DNA of 64,000 nucleotides. Source: Candidatus Melainabacteria bacterium (GTDB lineage: Bacteria; Cyanobacteriota; Vampirovibrionia; Obscuribacterales; Obscuribacteraceae). Position 1 is the first letter of the stretch. Each line of letters opens with the position of its first letter. A program made the position numbers and the translations under genes. The stretch covers positions 62,001 through 126,000 of the forward strand of contig JAFKGK010000002.1 of the NCBI GenBank assembly GCA_017307165.1, in the 5' to 3' direction. Shown one piece after another: positions 9,310-17,591 of this stretch. The notes beneath the pieces were generated by a model. The model saw only the letters and a program-made list of their open reading frames with translations. It was not told the origin of the DNA and made no database searches.

Positions 9310-9891
9310 TCAAAAACTCTTGTTCAAAACGAAAAATTCTTTCTTTCGTATCCTAGAGTTAGAGGCACTATCTTTGTTCATAAACTGGAGGATTAAAGTG
9401 ACTTTTTTTGCTGGAAATGATTCAACTGTCGTGTCTATGACCGTTTTGAACAAAGTGCCTCTAAAGTACGGACCGGTGCCCTTCTTCCATTGATTTGTAG
9501 GATCGATAGATTTTGTAAAAGGATTAAAACCTCCCCAAACCAATGTTTGATCCTTAAGATTCTGTTGCATAGGTATTTTCCTCACATCAACAAAGGCAAA
9601 CATCGCTATGTCAGTCTCGTCTTCGATAACCACTGGGATCTGCTGATTGGAGGAATTCTCGATTTGCCCATATGGCATATTCAGCATATTTTCTTCTAGC
9701 GAATCCATCGCCGCCGTCGCCATCTGATCGGTCGCCGTCGCTGTGCCGAGTCTCATGTTTTCGCTCATCATCTGGGACAGCAAAACAATAAACACCCCGC
9801 TCAAACCAAGTGCCACGACCATTTCCACCAGCTGCATTCCTCTGGCGTTACGCGCTTTATTAATGGTGCGTCGACTGATGGTAGGGGGCAT
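9310..9891 (-). CDS. PilV-like minor prepilin
   Basis: First gene of the minor-pilin operon. A prepilin signal is visible: basic leader (RRTINKARNARG), then MQLVEMVVALGLSGVFIVLL with Glu at +5 of the mature protein. The mature part is about 175 aa with an N-terminal helix (MATAAMDSLEENMLN) and a beta-rich C-terminal part. I chose ATG 9891, preceded by GAGAG at a spacing of eight bases, instead of the TTG at 9906. No pilus motor, major pilin or secretin is in the window, so whether it serves a type IV pilus or a type II secretion system cannot be told. Confidence 0.7.
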   Translation of the reverse strand: MPPTISRRTINKARNARGMQLVEMVVALGLSGVFIVLLSQMMSENMRLGTATATDQMATAAMDSLEENMLNMPYGQIENSSNQQIPVVIEDETDIAMFAFVDVRKIPMQQNLKDQTLVWGGFNPFTKSIDPTNQWKKGTGPYFRGTLFKTVIDTTVESFPAKKVTLILQFMNKDSASNSRIRKKEFFVLNKSF

Positions 9892-9993
9892 TTTTCTGGC
9901 TCTCAAATACTATGACTATGCCCACGCCGCGCGGCTCAGTATCACGCCCCGCGCCACACCATCACAACCGGGCATTTCTCCCGGCCTATCCGC

Positions 9994-10650
9994 CTACTTA
10001 GCTGCCTCGGTCTTGACGCACACTGGCGCCAGACCCTTGTGAAAGCACCCAGCATCCATAAACAGCGGCTGCACTATTACGCGGCCAGTCTTGTCGATAT
10101 AGCCCCATTCCTTGCCCAGATTGACCGGAGCCAACCCGCCACTAAACGGACGCGCCTGGCTAAAGCTGGTCGCAAAGGCCAGTTCGCCTTTTTTATTTAA
10201 AAACACATAGCCGGTTTTGGTATGCACACAGGTCAGACCGTTTTTGCCAAACAAACCCTCAGGCTCATCTTTGGCGTCAGGCTCAAAAATGACCTCGCCC
10301 TCTTCACGGATGATAAATTTGCCGTGCACCCTCTCAGCCTCAAATGCGGGCATTGGGGTGATTTCGGGCATTTCATCCTCTTTTGGAGCCGGACCCTCTT
10401 TACCGGGCGGATCGGCCAGGATGCGCATCCGGATCTTGCCCTGACGCACCACAGCGCCTTGATCGCCAAACTCGCCAGCCTCGTCAAATTGGGGCATGAT
10501 GATCATCTTGCCTTCTTTGTTGATATAGCCCCATTTGCCGGCCGCCTTGCCCTCTTTGGGGGCATTGGGATCGGGGAGCTGTCCGCAGCTTGACAATGTG
10601 GCGATGAGTAGGCCACAAATAGCCAGGGCGCCTGATCTCGAAACTTGCAT
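9994..10650 (-). CDS. WG-repeat lipoprotein
   Basis: A secreted lipoprotein of 218 aa with a hydrophobic signal and lipobox LSSC near residue 22. The mature part carries WG-type beta repeats: KWGYINKEGKMIIMPQFD near the N-terminus, a degenerate TGYVFLNKKGELAFATSF and a full EWGYIDKTGRVIVQPLF near the C-terminus. WG repeats are structural and usually bind unknown ligands at the cell surface. The ATG at 10650 is preceded by GAGG at five bases; the GTG two codons upstream has no better site. About 100 bases separate it from the minor-pilin operon on the same strand. Confidence 0.75.
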   Translation of the reverse strand: MQVSRSGALAICGLLIATLSSCGQLPDPNAPKEGKAAGKWGYINKEGKMIIMPQFDEAGEFGDQGAVVRQGKIRMRILADPPGKEGPAPKEDEMPEITPMPAFEAERVHGKFIIREEGEVIFEPDAKDEPEGLFGKNGLTCVHTKTGYVFLNKKGELAFATSFSQARPFSGGLAPVNLGKEWGYIDKTGRVIVQPLFMDAGCFHKGLAPVCVKTEAAK

Positions 10651-10693
10651 TGTCACCTCGTATCAACAAACTCGACCAATTATAAGCTAAAGC

Positions 10694-11377
10694 TCAAGGT
10701 ATCAACACGCATATGGATGGTATCGCCTGCAATATGAAGCCCAATAAAAATAATATGGTGCCAAAATAGCCAAGCATTTTTGGCTGGATATTGTCAGCGT
10801 ACCATTCGATCACCGGGATTAGCGTCGTCACCACAACGGTGGCAAAGGAGACTGTCAGGCACATCTTGAGAGTGTGTACCAGAGTGTGGTGCTCGGCACC
10901 AAAAAATGTAGACAGACAGCCCGCGACGGCAGCAGTGGTGCCCAGGGCGCAGGCTGTAGCCAGTTTGTGGATGCCAAAACTGGGCCGCTTGGCGCTTTCG
11001 TAAAAGGTCGAAGGGCCGAGCTTGAGCCAGTACATCGCCAGGCTGGCCAAGTAGATGAGCGGCACAATACAGAGCGCAAAAGTATTGAGGCCTTCACTGT
11101 ATATCGCCACAGCGAGCGTAAATGCTCTGATTGTGGCCAATACCATCAAAAATTTCAGACTATCCGGTTTGCCCTGGCCAATGCGATGGAGATGCAGCCC
11201 TAGAGCAAAACCCAGGCCGGATGAGGCTATGAGGCCAAAGCGTAGACCCATAGCCGGGATTAAGCAGAGACCGATAATGAGTGTGTATGTGACAATGCGT
11301 GTGATTTTGCTCAGCGGGCCGCGCTCACCGCCGAGGAGATCGTAGGCCAGATATAGACCTCCCAGGACATCTAACAT
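10694..11377 (-). CDS. polytopic membrane protein of unknown function
   Basis: At least 227 aa with six or seven hydrophobic segments (for example VTYTLIIGLCLIPAMGL, FALCIVPLIYLASLAMYWL, FGTILFLLGFILQAIPSI). No family recognised. The ATG at 11377 may not be the true start: the frame stays open for about 25 more codons upstream, reading a natural-looking NHFSAQITLLGQ directly into MLDVLGGLYLAYDLLGG, but contains no ATG, GTG or TTG. A rare ATT start or a sequence error are both possible. It lies 43 bp upstream of the WG-repeat lipoprotein gene on the same strand. Confidence 0.6.
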   Translation of the reverse strand: MLDVLGGLYLAYDLLGGERGPLSKITRIVTYTLIIGLCLIPAMGLRFGLIASSGLGFALGLHLHRIGQGKPDSLKFLMVLATIRAFTLAVAIYSEGLNTFALCIVPLIYLASLAMYWLKLGPSTFYESAKRPSFGIHKLATACALGTTAAVAGCLSTFFGAEHHTLVHTLKMCLTVSFATVVVTTLIPVIEWYADNIQPKMLGYFGTILFLLGFILQAIPSICVLIP

Positions 11378-11606
11378 CTGCCCAAGGAGAGTGATCTGCG
11401 CTGAGAAATGATTGTTTAAAATGATGTAGACGCTTTTATCGGGTTTATCGTCCGGTAATCATACAAAATCGGCTGATAATTTCCCATGATCAGGATCTTT
11501 GTTGATTAGTTTCTGTCAACAGGGGAACATTGGCCTTAGTCGGTCCAGGCATCGGGACGATTGGGACGCAAAGCGTCGGGGGTGGGTGCCATTAACAACG
11601 GTTTCT

Positions 11607-12353
11607 ATGAATCAAGAGTGGGATAGCTATCAACAATGGGGACAGCAAGCAGAGGCTGCCCAAAACCTGCCGTATGCCGAGGCGATGTGGGCGATGGCGG
11701 TGATTATTTCGCAGCAGTTTGGCAACGCCGACCAGCGAGTGGCGTTTAGTCTGGATTCGCTGGGTCGCACTCTAGTTAGGCAGCACAAGTTTAGTTTGGC
11801 AGAAAATATTTTGGGACGGTCGTGGGCCATCAAGACTCAAGTGAGCAAGGTGGGGCCTGTGGAGCAGGCTCGGACCCTCGACCTTGTCGGTGAGATGTAT
11901 TTTCGGCAGGGTAGGCTCGATGAGGCGCGCGGCATCTGTCAGCGTGTGCTTGAGATGTATCAAGCGTCTTTTCCCATGGACAATCCCCTCGTGCAGACTG
12001 CTCTGAGCAATCTTGCGATGGTCGATAGTGCTCGACTCCGGGCTATGCCGGCAGCGCCTCCCGCTCCCCCTCAGACTGTTGCCGCACCAGCTCACAGCCC
12101 AGGAGTCACCTCCACTGCTAGCGTTCAATCTTTGACGGCTCCGCAGGCGGTGCAGCAAGCACCCGTGCAGCAGCAACAACCAGCCGTCGCTCAGCCCCAG
12201 GCAGTGGTCAACTCCCCCGCCACCACCGGACGCCGACGATCTGCGATGCCCACTTGCGAGGTATGCGGTGCAGTAATGGACGCTGACTGGTGCTACCGTT
12301 GTACTGGCAATAGCGTCAAGGCGATAAGTCCCGAAAACAAACTGGGCCGCTAG
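11607..12353 (+). CDS. TPR protein with C-terminal zinc-ribbon-like motif
   Basis: A 248-aa protein. Residues 1-150 contain paired helices typical of tetratricopeptide repeats (AEAMWAMAVIISQQFG, AENILGRSWAIKTQ, GEMYFRQGRLDEARGICQRVLEMYQ). A Pro/Ala/Gln-rich linker of about 65 residues follows. The C-terminus has four cysteines in CEVCGAVMDADWCYRC, a CxxC-x8-CxxC arrangement that should bind one zinc. No signal peptide, so it is probably cytosolic. The frame opens at 11499, but ATG 11607 begins the recognisable protein; no clear ribosome binding site decides it. TPR plus zinc ribbon suggests a protein-protein adaptor role. No enzymatic function is evident. Confidence 0.65.
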   Translation: MNQEWDSYQQWGQQAEAAQNLPYAEAMWAMAVIISQQFGNADQRVAFSLDSLGRTLVRQHKFSLAENILGRSWAIKTQVSKVGPVEQARTLDLVGEMYFRQGRLDEARGICQRVLEMYQASFPMDNPLVQTALSNLAMVDSARLRAMPAAPPAPPQTVAAPAHSPGVTSTASVQSLTAPQAVQQAPVQQQQPAVAQPQAVVNSPATTGRRRSAMPTCEVCGAVMDADWCYRCTGNSVKAISPENKLGR

Positions 12354-12445
12354 CCTGTTGTATTTTTCCAAATTTTAAGGAACCAATGGCCTTGGCTTTG
12401 GTCTGTATCGCTGATCCAAATGTTTAGCGATACAGGAGATATGTC

Positions 12446-12904
12446 ATGGCTGGAGAATTTCACGAAGAGTTTAATGCGCTTTTGACCGGCGAGATCTCAG
12501 CCGTCGAGACCTATGACCTGGCTTTGGAAAAGTCCGTGCACGCAGACGTCAAACAGATCCTTAGCGAGTGCCGCGCATGCCACCAGAAGCGAGTAGAAAT
12601 GCTCATTGCAAACGTAAACCAACTCGGCGGCAATGCCAGCAGGTCAGGCGGCATCTGGGGCGCCTGGAATAATTTTGTGCAGGGTGCTGCCGGCACCGAA
12701 CGCGACGCGATCGCTGTACTCGAAGAAGCAGAGGCCGAAAAACTCGTGCAGTACGAGTCGCAGGCAGAGTTTTTGCCTGGTGCCGTCAAGGCAGTCATGC
12801 AAAACGACCTCATCCCTGCTCAGCATGAGACTCACCTCAAGCTCAGCGTCTTGCTAAAGCAGCTCGACGAGCAATTAGAAATGGCCAAGCAGGCCGCAAA
12901 GTAA
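12446..12904 (+). CDS. DUF2383/PA2169-like four-helix (ferritin-like) protein
   Basis: A 152-aa all-helical protein that matches the DUF2383 pattern: FNALLTGEISAVETYDLALEK, CRACHQKRVEMLIANVNQLGG, a Gly/Trp-rich linker (GGIWGAWNNFVQGAAG) and AVLEEAEAEKLVQYESQ. The Glu and His residues spaced along the helices recall ferritin-like di-iron sites, though metal binding is not established for this family. The start is supported by GGAG nine bases upstream. It is cytosolic and stands alone between a TPR protein and a lipoprotein. Confidence 0.75.
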   Translation: MAGEFHEEFNALLTGEISAVETYDLALEKSVHADVKQILSECRACHQKRVEMLIANVNQLGGNASRSGGIWGAWNNFVQGAAGTERDAIAVLEEAEAEKLVQYESQAEFLPGAVKAVMQNDLIPAQHETHLKLSVLLKQLDEQLEMAKQAAK

Positions 12905-12977
12905 GCAGTTTAGATGTACGTGGGCCTGGCGTTTGCTCGGCCCGCCTAGAAATGACAAACTAATGGAGAATAAAGAC

Positions 12978-13421
12978 ATGCTCAAGATGGCGGCAGATCG
13001 CCTATCCCTGGTCGTTAGTTGCGCTGTGGTGATTGGTGCTGTAGCCGCTTGCGGTCAGACCACTACCACCACATCTACTACCACTACTCCAGACTCAGAG
13101 AGTACCTATACAGAAAAACGCAGTACCACGGTGATCGGTGATCAGCAAGTGCATCGCACCGAGATCATCGACTCGTCGCGCGGACCCTCCCAAGTGACCA
13201 CAATCACTGGTGATCCTGATGCCGATGAGATACATATCAATACCGATACCTTGGATGCCGATACACGCAAGTCGGTGCGTGCTCCTCTGGTCAAAGTCGA
13301 CAGCGACAATGCTGATGGCTCTGTGCATGTGAGAGTGCCGTTTGTAAAAATCGACAAGGCTGGGTATGGTCACAAGACACAGGTGCGACTGCCAGGCATC
13401 CGGATCAACAGCGATGATTGA
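12978..13421 (+). CDS. small lipoprotein of unknown function
   Basis: A 147-aa secreted lipoprotein with signal core LSLVVSCAVVIGAV and lipobox VAAC, followed by a Thr/Ser-rich linker (about 20 residues dominated by Thr) and a beta-rich Asp-containing C-terminal part (VRAPLVKVDSDN, VRVPFVKIDKAG, VRLPGIRINSDD). The three related strands look like an internal repeat of about 22 residues. I chose ATG 12978 because GGAG at 12965-12968 lies nine bases before it; ATG 12963 has no such support. No family recognised. Confidence 0.6.
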   Translation: MLKMAADRLSLVVSCAVVIGAVAACGQTTTTTSTTTTPDSESTYTEKRSTTVIGDQQVHRTEIIDSSRGPSQVTTITGDPDADEIHINTDTLDADTRKSVRAPLVKVDSDNADGSVHVRVPFVKIDKAGYGHKTQVRLPGIRINSDD

Positions 13422-13451
13422 TTAATTGGTCGAGGCTGACCTCAGAGTTGG

Positions 13452-14513
13452 TCAGATCTTGCGCTGACGCGTGATAGGGCTAAATATAGTTTCGGTGTCG
13501 GAGTCCACCTCTTTGCGGGCGGGCTCCCCTCCAGGCAATATATGCACGCCGACAAATGCTTTTTTGATCGCGGCTTTTTCTTGGGGCAAAAATTCGTCAG
13601 GGATGCCCAATCCGGTCAGTTCCTTATTTTTGAGCCTCAGCACGCCTTTTGCGGTCACTTTTGTGCCTCTGAGATTTAGCTCTTTGAGAGACGGCATCGC
13701 TAAAAATGTATCGATTGATTTATCAGTGATACCTGAGTTGTGGCGCAGATCGACAAAAACCAAACTCTTATTGTTTGCAATTGCTTTGACACCCTGGTCA
13801 GTGATGCGAGCTGTTGCAAAAGTGATGGTATCAAGTTTGGGAAATCTGTTGATGGCCGCAAAGTTTTGATCGCCCACCACGACTGCCGATAATCTGATAT
13901 GCGATATCTGCTTGCTTAGCAGTCCCCACAAAAACTTGCCCTGGCTCTCGGTCGAAAACATCCTTATGCACTCTAGATTGTGGAGTGGTGCCAAGCCAGC
14001 CAGGCCTCTGTCGCTCACATCACTGCGGGCGATGTTGACTCCTCTTATGCCAGTCATGCGAGCAAGTTTGAGGACTGCATCGTCGCACAGCGACTCTTCG
14101 CTGGTGTCCATCGACAAAAATTTGATATCTACAATATCAAATGTATCGGGCGGGAGTTTGTCGATCCAACTAGGATCTCTATAAAAATCCATACTTGGGA
14201 TGAAGCGGATTATCTTGGCTTTTGGCAGTTTGACTGTGCCTTTGGCTTGAGCAAAAAAATCTCCTTTGCCCAGGAGTGTCTTAAGCAGATCGTCGCCGAT
14301 AAAAATGTTGCCGATTGATTTGGGGGGAAATGTAATAATCCTCCCTTTGGGCTGTGAGGATGTCGGTGGCGCCGATGGTGCTTTGATTGGTGGTGATGCG
14401 ATTGGTTTGGCAGATATAGGCGAGACCGTATATGGTATCAACGAGATAGTTAGTGCTGCGGCCGCAAAAGCTGCCATGACGGCATGCATACAGTTGGTGC
14501 GTGTCTTACGCAA
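13452..14513 (-). CDS. secreted leucine-rich-repeat-like protein
   Basis: A 353-aa protein with an N-terminal signal (basic residues, then AVMAAFAAAALTISLIPY) and a Pro/Ser/Lys-rich linker. From about residue 145 to 290 it shows LRR-like units of the RI/GALA type: DDAVLKLARMTGIRGVNIARSDVSD, LAGLAPLHNLECIRM, DQGVKAIANNKSLVFVDLRHN and DTFLAMPSLKELNLRGTKVT (given here only in part). Such repeats form solenoids for protein binding outside the cytoplasm. The start is TTG 14513 with GGAG ten bases upstream; ATG 14489 is the alternative and would shorten the basic n-region. Confidence 0.65.
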   Translation of the reverse strand: MRKTRTNCMHAVMAAFAAAALTISLIPYTVSPISAKPIASPPIKAPSAPPTSSQPKGRIITFPPKSIGNIFIGDDLLKTLLGKGDFFAQAKGTVKLPKAKIIRFIPSMDFYRDPSWIDKLPPDTFDIVDIKFLSMDTSEESLCDDAVLKLARMTGIRGVNIARSDVSDRGLAGLAPLHNLECIRMFSTESQGKFLWGLLSKQISHIRLSAVVVGDQNFAAINRFPKLDTITFATARITDQGVKAIANNKSLVFVDLRHNSGITDKSIDTFLAMPSLKELNLRGTKVTAKGVLRLKNKELTGLGIPDEFLPQEKAAIKKAFVGVHILPGGEPARKEVDSDTETIFSPITRQRKI

Positions 14514-14582
14514 AGCTTGTCGACTCCGACGTGATGATTTTTAGATTTTCTCATCTTGAAAACGTATGATTAGTGCGCTTTA

Positions 14583-14602
14583 AAAAGATTGTGGAATCTT
14601 TT
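14583..14602. repeat. 8-bp perfect inverted repeat in a divergent promoter region
   Basis: AAAAGATT at 14583-14590 and AATCTTTT at 14595-14602 form a perfect 8-bp inverted repeat with a GTGG loop. It lies between the divergently transcribed LRR-like gene (start 14513) and the large TPR gene (start 14797). Position suggests an operator more than a terminator. No regulator is adjacent. Confidence 0.35.
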
Positions 14603-14796
14603 AGGCATGACTTGCGTCATTACCCAGATCTTGTGCCTTGATCTCTGTGCTTGCAAATATCTCGATATCAGGCTCAAACTCAGTCTAGTAAGGATCTCAG
14701 ATGCCAATGTATGTTAGCGCCAGCCCATGTCATAACAGGGCTAACGTGTCATTGTATTGTGGCCTATCTGTTGCTAGGCCATACGGAGGATTTTTC

Positions 14797-16779
14797 GTGA
14801 AAAAAGTAGTGTTACTGTTGACCGCCGCGACCCTGGCTCTTGGCTACTCTGGCTCGGTCGCTCTGTCGCCTGCCCATGCTCAAGCCGCTAAAAAGAAAGG
14901 CGCAGTCGTCGTCAATAAAGTAAATCGGCAGGCATTTCGCGATAGGTTGTTTAAAGGCAAGGTATCTCCCGAGGTGGCAACTGCCGAGCAGCTCTTGCTC
15001 GATGGCAAATATGCCCAAGCTCAGGATGCCTTTTGGAAGGCCGTCAATAAAAACTCCCGCGATACAAACGCTTTGACTGGTCTGGGTTTTGCTCTGACTC
15101 TGCAATACAAGCTGGATGCGGCCGACGAGCAGTTTGACAAGGCGCTCAAGGTCAATCCCAAGACTCCGCTGGCTCTGGTTGGGCAGGCCATGACCAAGCT
15201 CAATAGATTGACCTCGTCCAATATGACTGTTATCTCGCAACGTCAAGGCACTCTGGTGCAGGCCGATGCATTGTGCCGTCAGGCCCTCAAATACGATAGC
15301 AATCTAGCCGAAGCCTACATCGTGCAGGGCATGGTGCAAAAAGAGCAAGGCAATCTGCAGGCTGCGCGTGCCTCGCTCACCAAGGGTATCAATATCGACA
15401 AAAATTATGCGTCGGCTTATGTGCAACGTGGTTTGATCGATCTCAAAATGGGTGATACCGCCAGTGCTGTCACCGACTTTGGTCAGGCGATCTCTTTGCG
15501 CACGGACATGGCGTCTGCTCACTACGGTCTAGGTAAGGCCTATCTGCAGCAGGGGCAGACCGATGAGGCTTATAAGTCTTTAAATACTGCTTTGTCTCTA
15601 AACAAAAATAGTGCTCCAGCGCATATTGCGATGGGTGACACGCTGTTTAAGCAGGGCAATCGCAATGCGGCGATCAAAGAATACCAAGAAGCAATCCGCA
15701 TCAAAGCCGAATCGGACGAAGCTTATCTGCGTATGGCTGATATCCGCGAGTCCCGTGGCGATCTCGAATTGGCACTCGGGGATCTGCGTTCTGGATTGGC
15801 ATTAAATGGCAATAGCGTAGATCTGCATCGCAGAGCTGGCGATATCTCGTTGCGTCTCGAAAAGACCGATGATGCCTTGAAAGAATACAATCACGTGCTC
15901 GCCATCAATCCTAGTGATACTGGCGCCGTTAATGGTATGACTCGCGCTCTCGTGGTCAAGGCTCAGAAAGACGCTAATGGCGCTTACTTTTTGAGTAACA
16001 ATTTTGAGCAGGCCGAAGGGCTGATCCAAAAAGCAATCCAGATGAATCCAAACAATATGGAGTTGCGCCTGGCTGATGCCAAATTGCGTGCAATGTCTGG
16101 TAAGCCAGTCGATCTGAGCACAGTCGGCAACCCGACAAACGATCCTCAACGGATTGCCTATGCCGAAGCATGCCTGGCTCAATTTAAATACCAGGAAGCC
16201 AGACAGGCGATGGATACTGTGATCGGCAATACTCAGACGAGTCAGGCGGCCTTTGCCGTGGCTGATATGGCTTTGATGATCAGAGATCTTGATTCGGCAG
16301 AGGCTGCTTATAAAAAAGGCGGATCATTTAACGACGAGGATGCGGCTGCTCGAAGCAAACGTGGCTTGGCGCAAGTAGCGTCGGCTCGCGGCAAGGCGCA
16401 ACAGCAGTTGACCTTGGCTAGTGATCTGGCCAAGAAAAAGCAGTATCCGTCGGCTATCGACAAGTATCGCGATGCAGCTTATCAAAATCCTCGATTGGCA
16501 CAGGCTCACATGGGTCTGGCTGAGGCTTTAGAAAAGCTGTGGAAAAATCAGGCGCCTGCAATGCGTGAAGCCGCACTGCATTATCGTGCCTATGCGAGCC
16601 TGACTCCTGGTATGCCCGAGAAGGAGCAAGAAAAAATCGCAAAGAAAGCTGATAAATGCGATGAGATCGCTTATAAGATCGAGCAAGGTAAGCCACCTAG
16701 CAAGCTCTCGAGTCTGTTTGCGCCCGTAGAGGCGTTTGGCTCGAAAGTTGGTAGTGGGTTTAAAAAACTGGTGCAGTAA
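14797..16779 (+). CDS. secreted multi-TPR protein
   Basis: A 660-aa exported protein with a signal peptide (KKVVLLLTAATLALGY, cleavage probably after AHA-QA). It contains about ten TPR units between residues 60 and 420 and two more near 530-600, for example DTNALTGLGFALTLQYKLD, SAYVQRGLIDLKMGDTASA, SAHYGLGKAYLQQGQTDEA and AHIAMGDTLFKQGNRNAA. It should act as a periplasmic or envelope scaffold. The start is GTG 14797 because GGAGG lies seven bases upstream, although the frame opens at 14701. A strong terminator follows at 16822-16863. Confidence 0.85.
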   Translation: MKKVVLLLTAATLALGYSGSVALSPAHAQAAKKKGAVVVNKVNRQAFRDRLFKGKVSPEVATAEQLLLDGKYAQAQDAFWKAVNKNSRDTNALTGLGFALTLQYKLDAADEQFDKALKVNPKTPLALVGQAMTKLNRLTSSNMTVISQRQGTLVQADALCRQALKYDSNLAEAYIVQGMVQKEQGNLQAARASLTKGINIDKNYASAYVQRGLIDLKMGDTASAVTDFGQAISLRTDMASAHYGLGKAYLQQGQTDEAYKSLNTALSLNKNSAPAHIAMGDTLFKQGNRNAAIKEYQEAIRIKAESDEAYLRMADIRESRGDLELALGDLRSGLALNGNSVDLHRRAGDISLRLEKTDDALKEYNHVLAINPSDTGAVNGMTRALVVKAQKDANGAYFLSNNFEQAEGLIQKAIQMNPNNMELRLADAKLRAMSGKPVDLSTVGNPTNDPQRIAYAEACLAQFKYQEARQAMDTVIGNTQTSQAAFAVADMALMIRDLDSAEAAYKKGGSFNDEDAAARSKRGLAQVASARGKAQQQLTLASDLAKKKQYPSAIDKYRDAAYQNPRLAQAHMGLAEALEKLWKNQAPAMREAALHYRAYASLTPGMPEKEQEKIAKKADKCDEIAYKIEQGKPPSKLSSLFAPVEAFGSKVGSGFKKLVQ

Positions 16780-16821
16780 GCGTTGCGCTGTTTGCGCGCT
16801 GCGTTTTGCGTTTAGAAAACT

Positions 16822-16863
16822 GGGCCTGGTCGCTTTGCTGCTGACCGGGCCTATCTTTTTTTT
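16822..16863 (+). terminator. rho-independent terminator of the TPR gene
   Basis: GGGCCTGGTC at 16822-16831 pairs with GACCGGGCCT at 16843-16852 over ten positions (two G-T wobbles) around an 11-base loop, followed by eight T residues at 16856-16863. It lies 43 bases after the stop of the TPR gene. Confidence 0.85.
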
Positions 16864-16887
16864 GCTTTTGAAAAATGGGCCAAAAAA

Positions 16888-16945
16888 CGGTGACAACCGG
16901 TGACAAGTGGCGACAAAACGGTGACGAGCGGTGACAAGCGGTGAT
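16888..16945. repeat. six helically phased GGTGA repeats
   Basis: GGTGA or GGCGA occurs at 16889, 16899, 16909, 16920, 16930 and 16940, that is at intervals of 10, 10, 11, 10 and 10 bases, usually within cGGTGACaa. All copies face the same side of the helix. They lie in a 270-bp gap between a terminator and the gene at 17130. They could be a cooperative protein-binding array. The binding protein is unknown. Confidence 0.7.
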
Positions 16946-17098
16946 TTTAGGCGCTTAGTGAGGTGCAGCATCCTAATCTCTCAGCGATGTGAGCTGGTGT
17001 CCACTGGGATCCATCTTTAGTTAGTTAAACATCGGTAGATTAAATCTCAAAAGTTGGGGCATAAATAGAGCAGGAGACACGGCTGATAATCCATCGCC

Positions 17099-17117
17099 GG
17101 GCGATTGTTGATCGCCC
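17099..17117 (+). promoter_or_regulatory. leader hairpin just upstream of a ribosome binding site
   Basis: GGGCGAT at 17099-17105 and ATCGCCC at 17111-17117 form a perfect 7-bp stem with a five-base loop. The stem ends three bases before the GGGG ribosome binding site and 13 bases before the GTG start at 17130. It may affect translation of that gene. The paralogous gene at 18808 has the same binding site region but lacks the hairpin. Confidence 0.45.
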
Positions 17118-17129
17118 AAAGGGGCGCAC

Positions 17130-17591
17130 GTGAGCGGCATCGAACGTTTAGACAACGCCGAAAAGTCTCTAAAAGCCGGCGACTACGACGGCCTTAAAAA
17201 ATCGGTCGCCAATCTCACCGATCCGACTGACACCAAGATTTTTATGACTTTGATGGCCGATCGGGTCAAGGATCAGGCCGGGCTGCCCAATGTCTCAATC
17301 ATTGATGACAACAAGGACGGGGTCCCCGACAAGATCAAAGTCGACAAGCTCACACTCGAAAATAAAGGCAGCGGCGTTAGCGCCAAATCCGACAGCTTTT
17401 TTGACGGCCTCAAAAACAAGGTCGGCAATGCCATCGACAGCGTAAAAGAAAAGGCCAGCCAGGTCGTTGAGTCAGTCAATTTTGTGACGCCACTCGAAAA
17501 CGCGGGCACCGACAAGAGCCTCTGGAATCAAAGACAGCAAAGACTCGAGAGACAAGCCGGACTGGGTGGAGCAGAAGAGAGCAAAAAGTAA
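17130..17591 (+). CDS. paralog A of a ~150-aa family of unknown function
   Basis: A 153-aa soluble, charged protein with no signal peptide. The N-terminal half is helical (GIERLDNAEKSLKAGDYDGLKKSVANL), then DPTDTKIFMTLMADRVKDQ, an Asp-rich DDNKDGVPDKIKVD that resembles a calcium-binding or dockerin-type loop, and a C-terminal amphipathic helix. It shares this order and most residues with the 150-aa protein at 18808-19260. Start is GTG preceded by AAAGGGG. Translation may be influenced by the hairpin at 17099-17117. I recognise no named family. Confidence 0.7.
   Translation: MSGIERLDNAEKSLKAGDYDGLKKSVANLTDPTDTKIFMTLMADRVKDQAGLPNVSIIDDNKDGVPDKIKVDKLTLENKGSGVSAKSDSFFDGLKNKVGNAIDSVKEKASQVVESVNFVTPLENAGTDKSLWNQRQQRLERQAGLGGAEESKK

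Noticed and set aside
11772-12371. 199-aa open frame on the minus strand
   Set aside because: Antisense to the TPR/zinc-ribbon gene; the Ser/Gly/His-rich product reflects the complement of the Pro/Gln linker.
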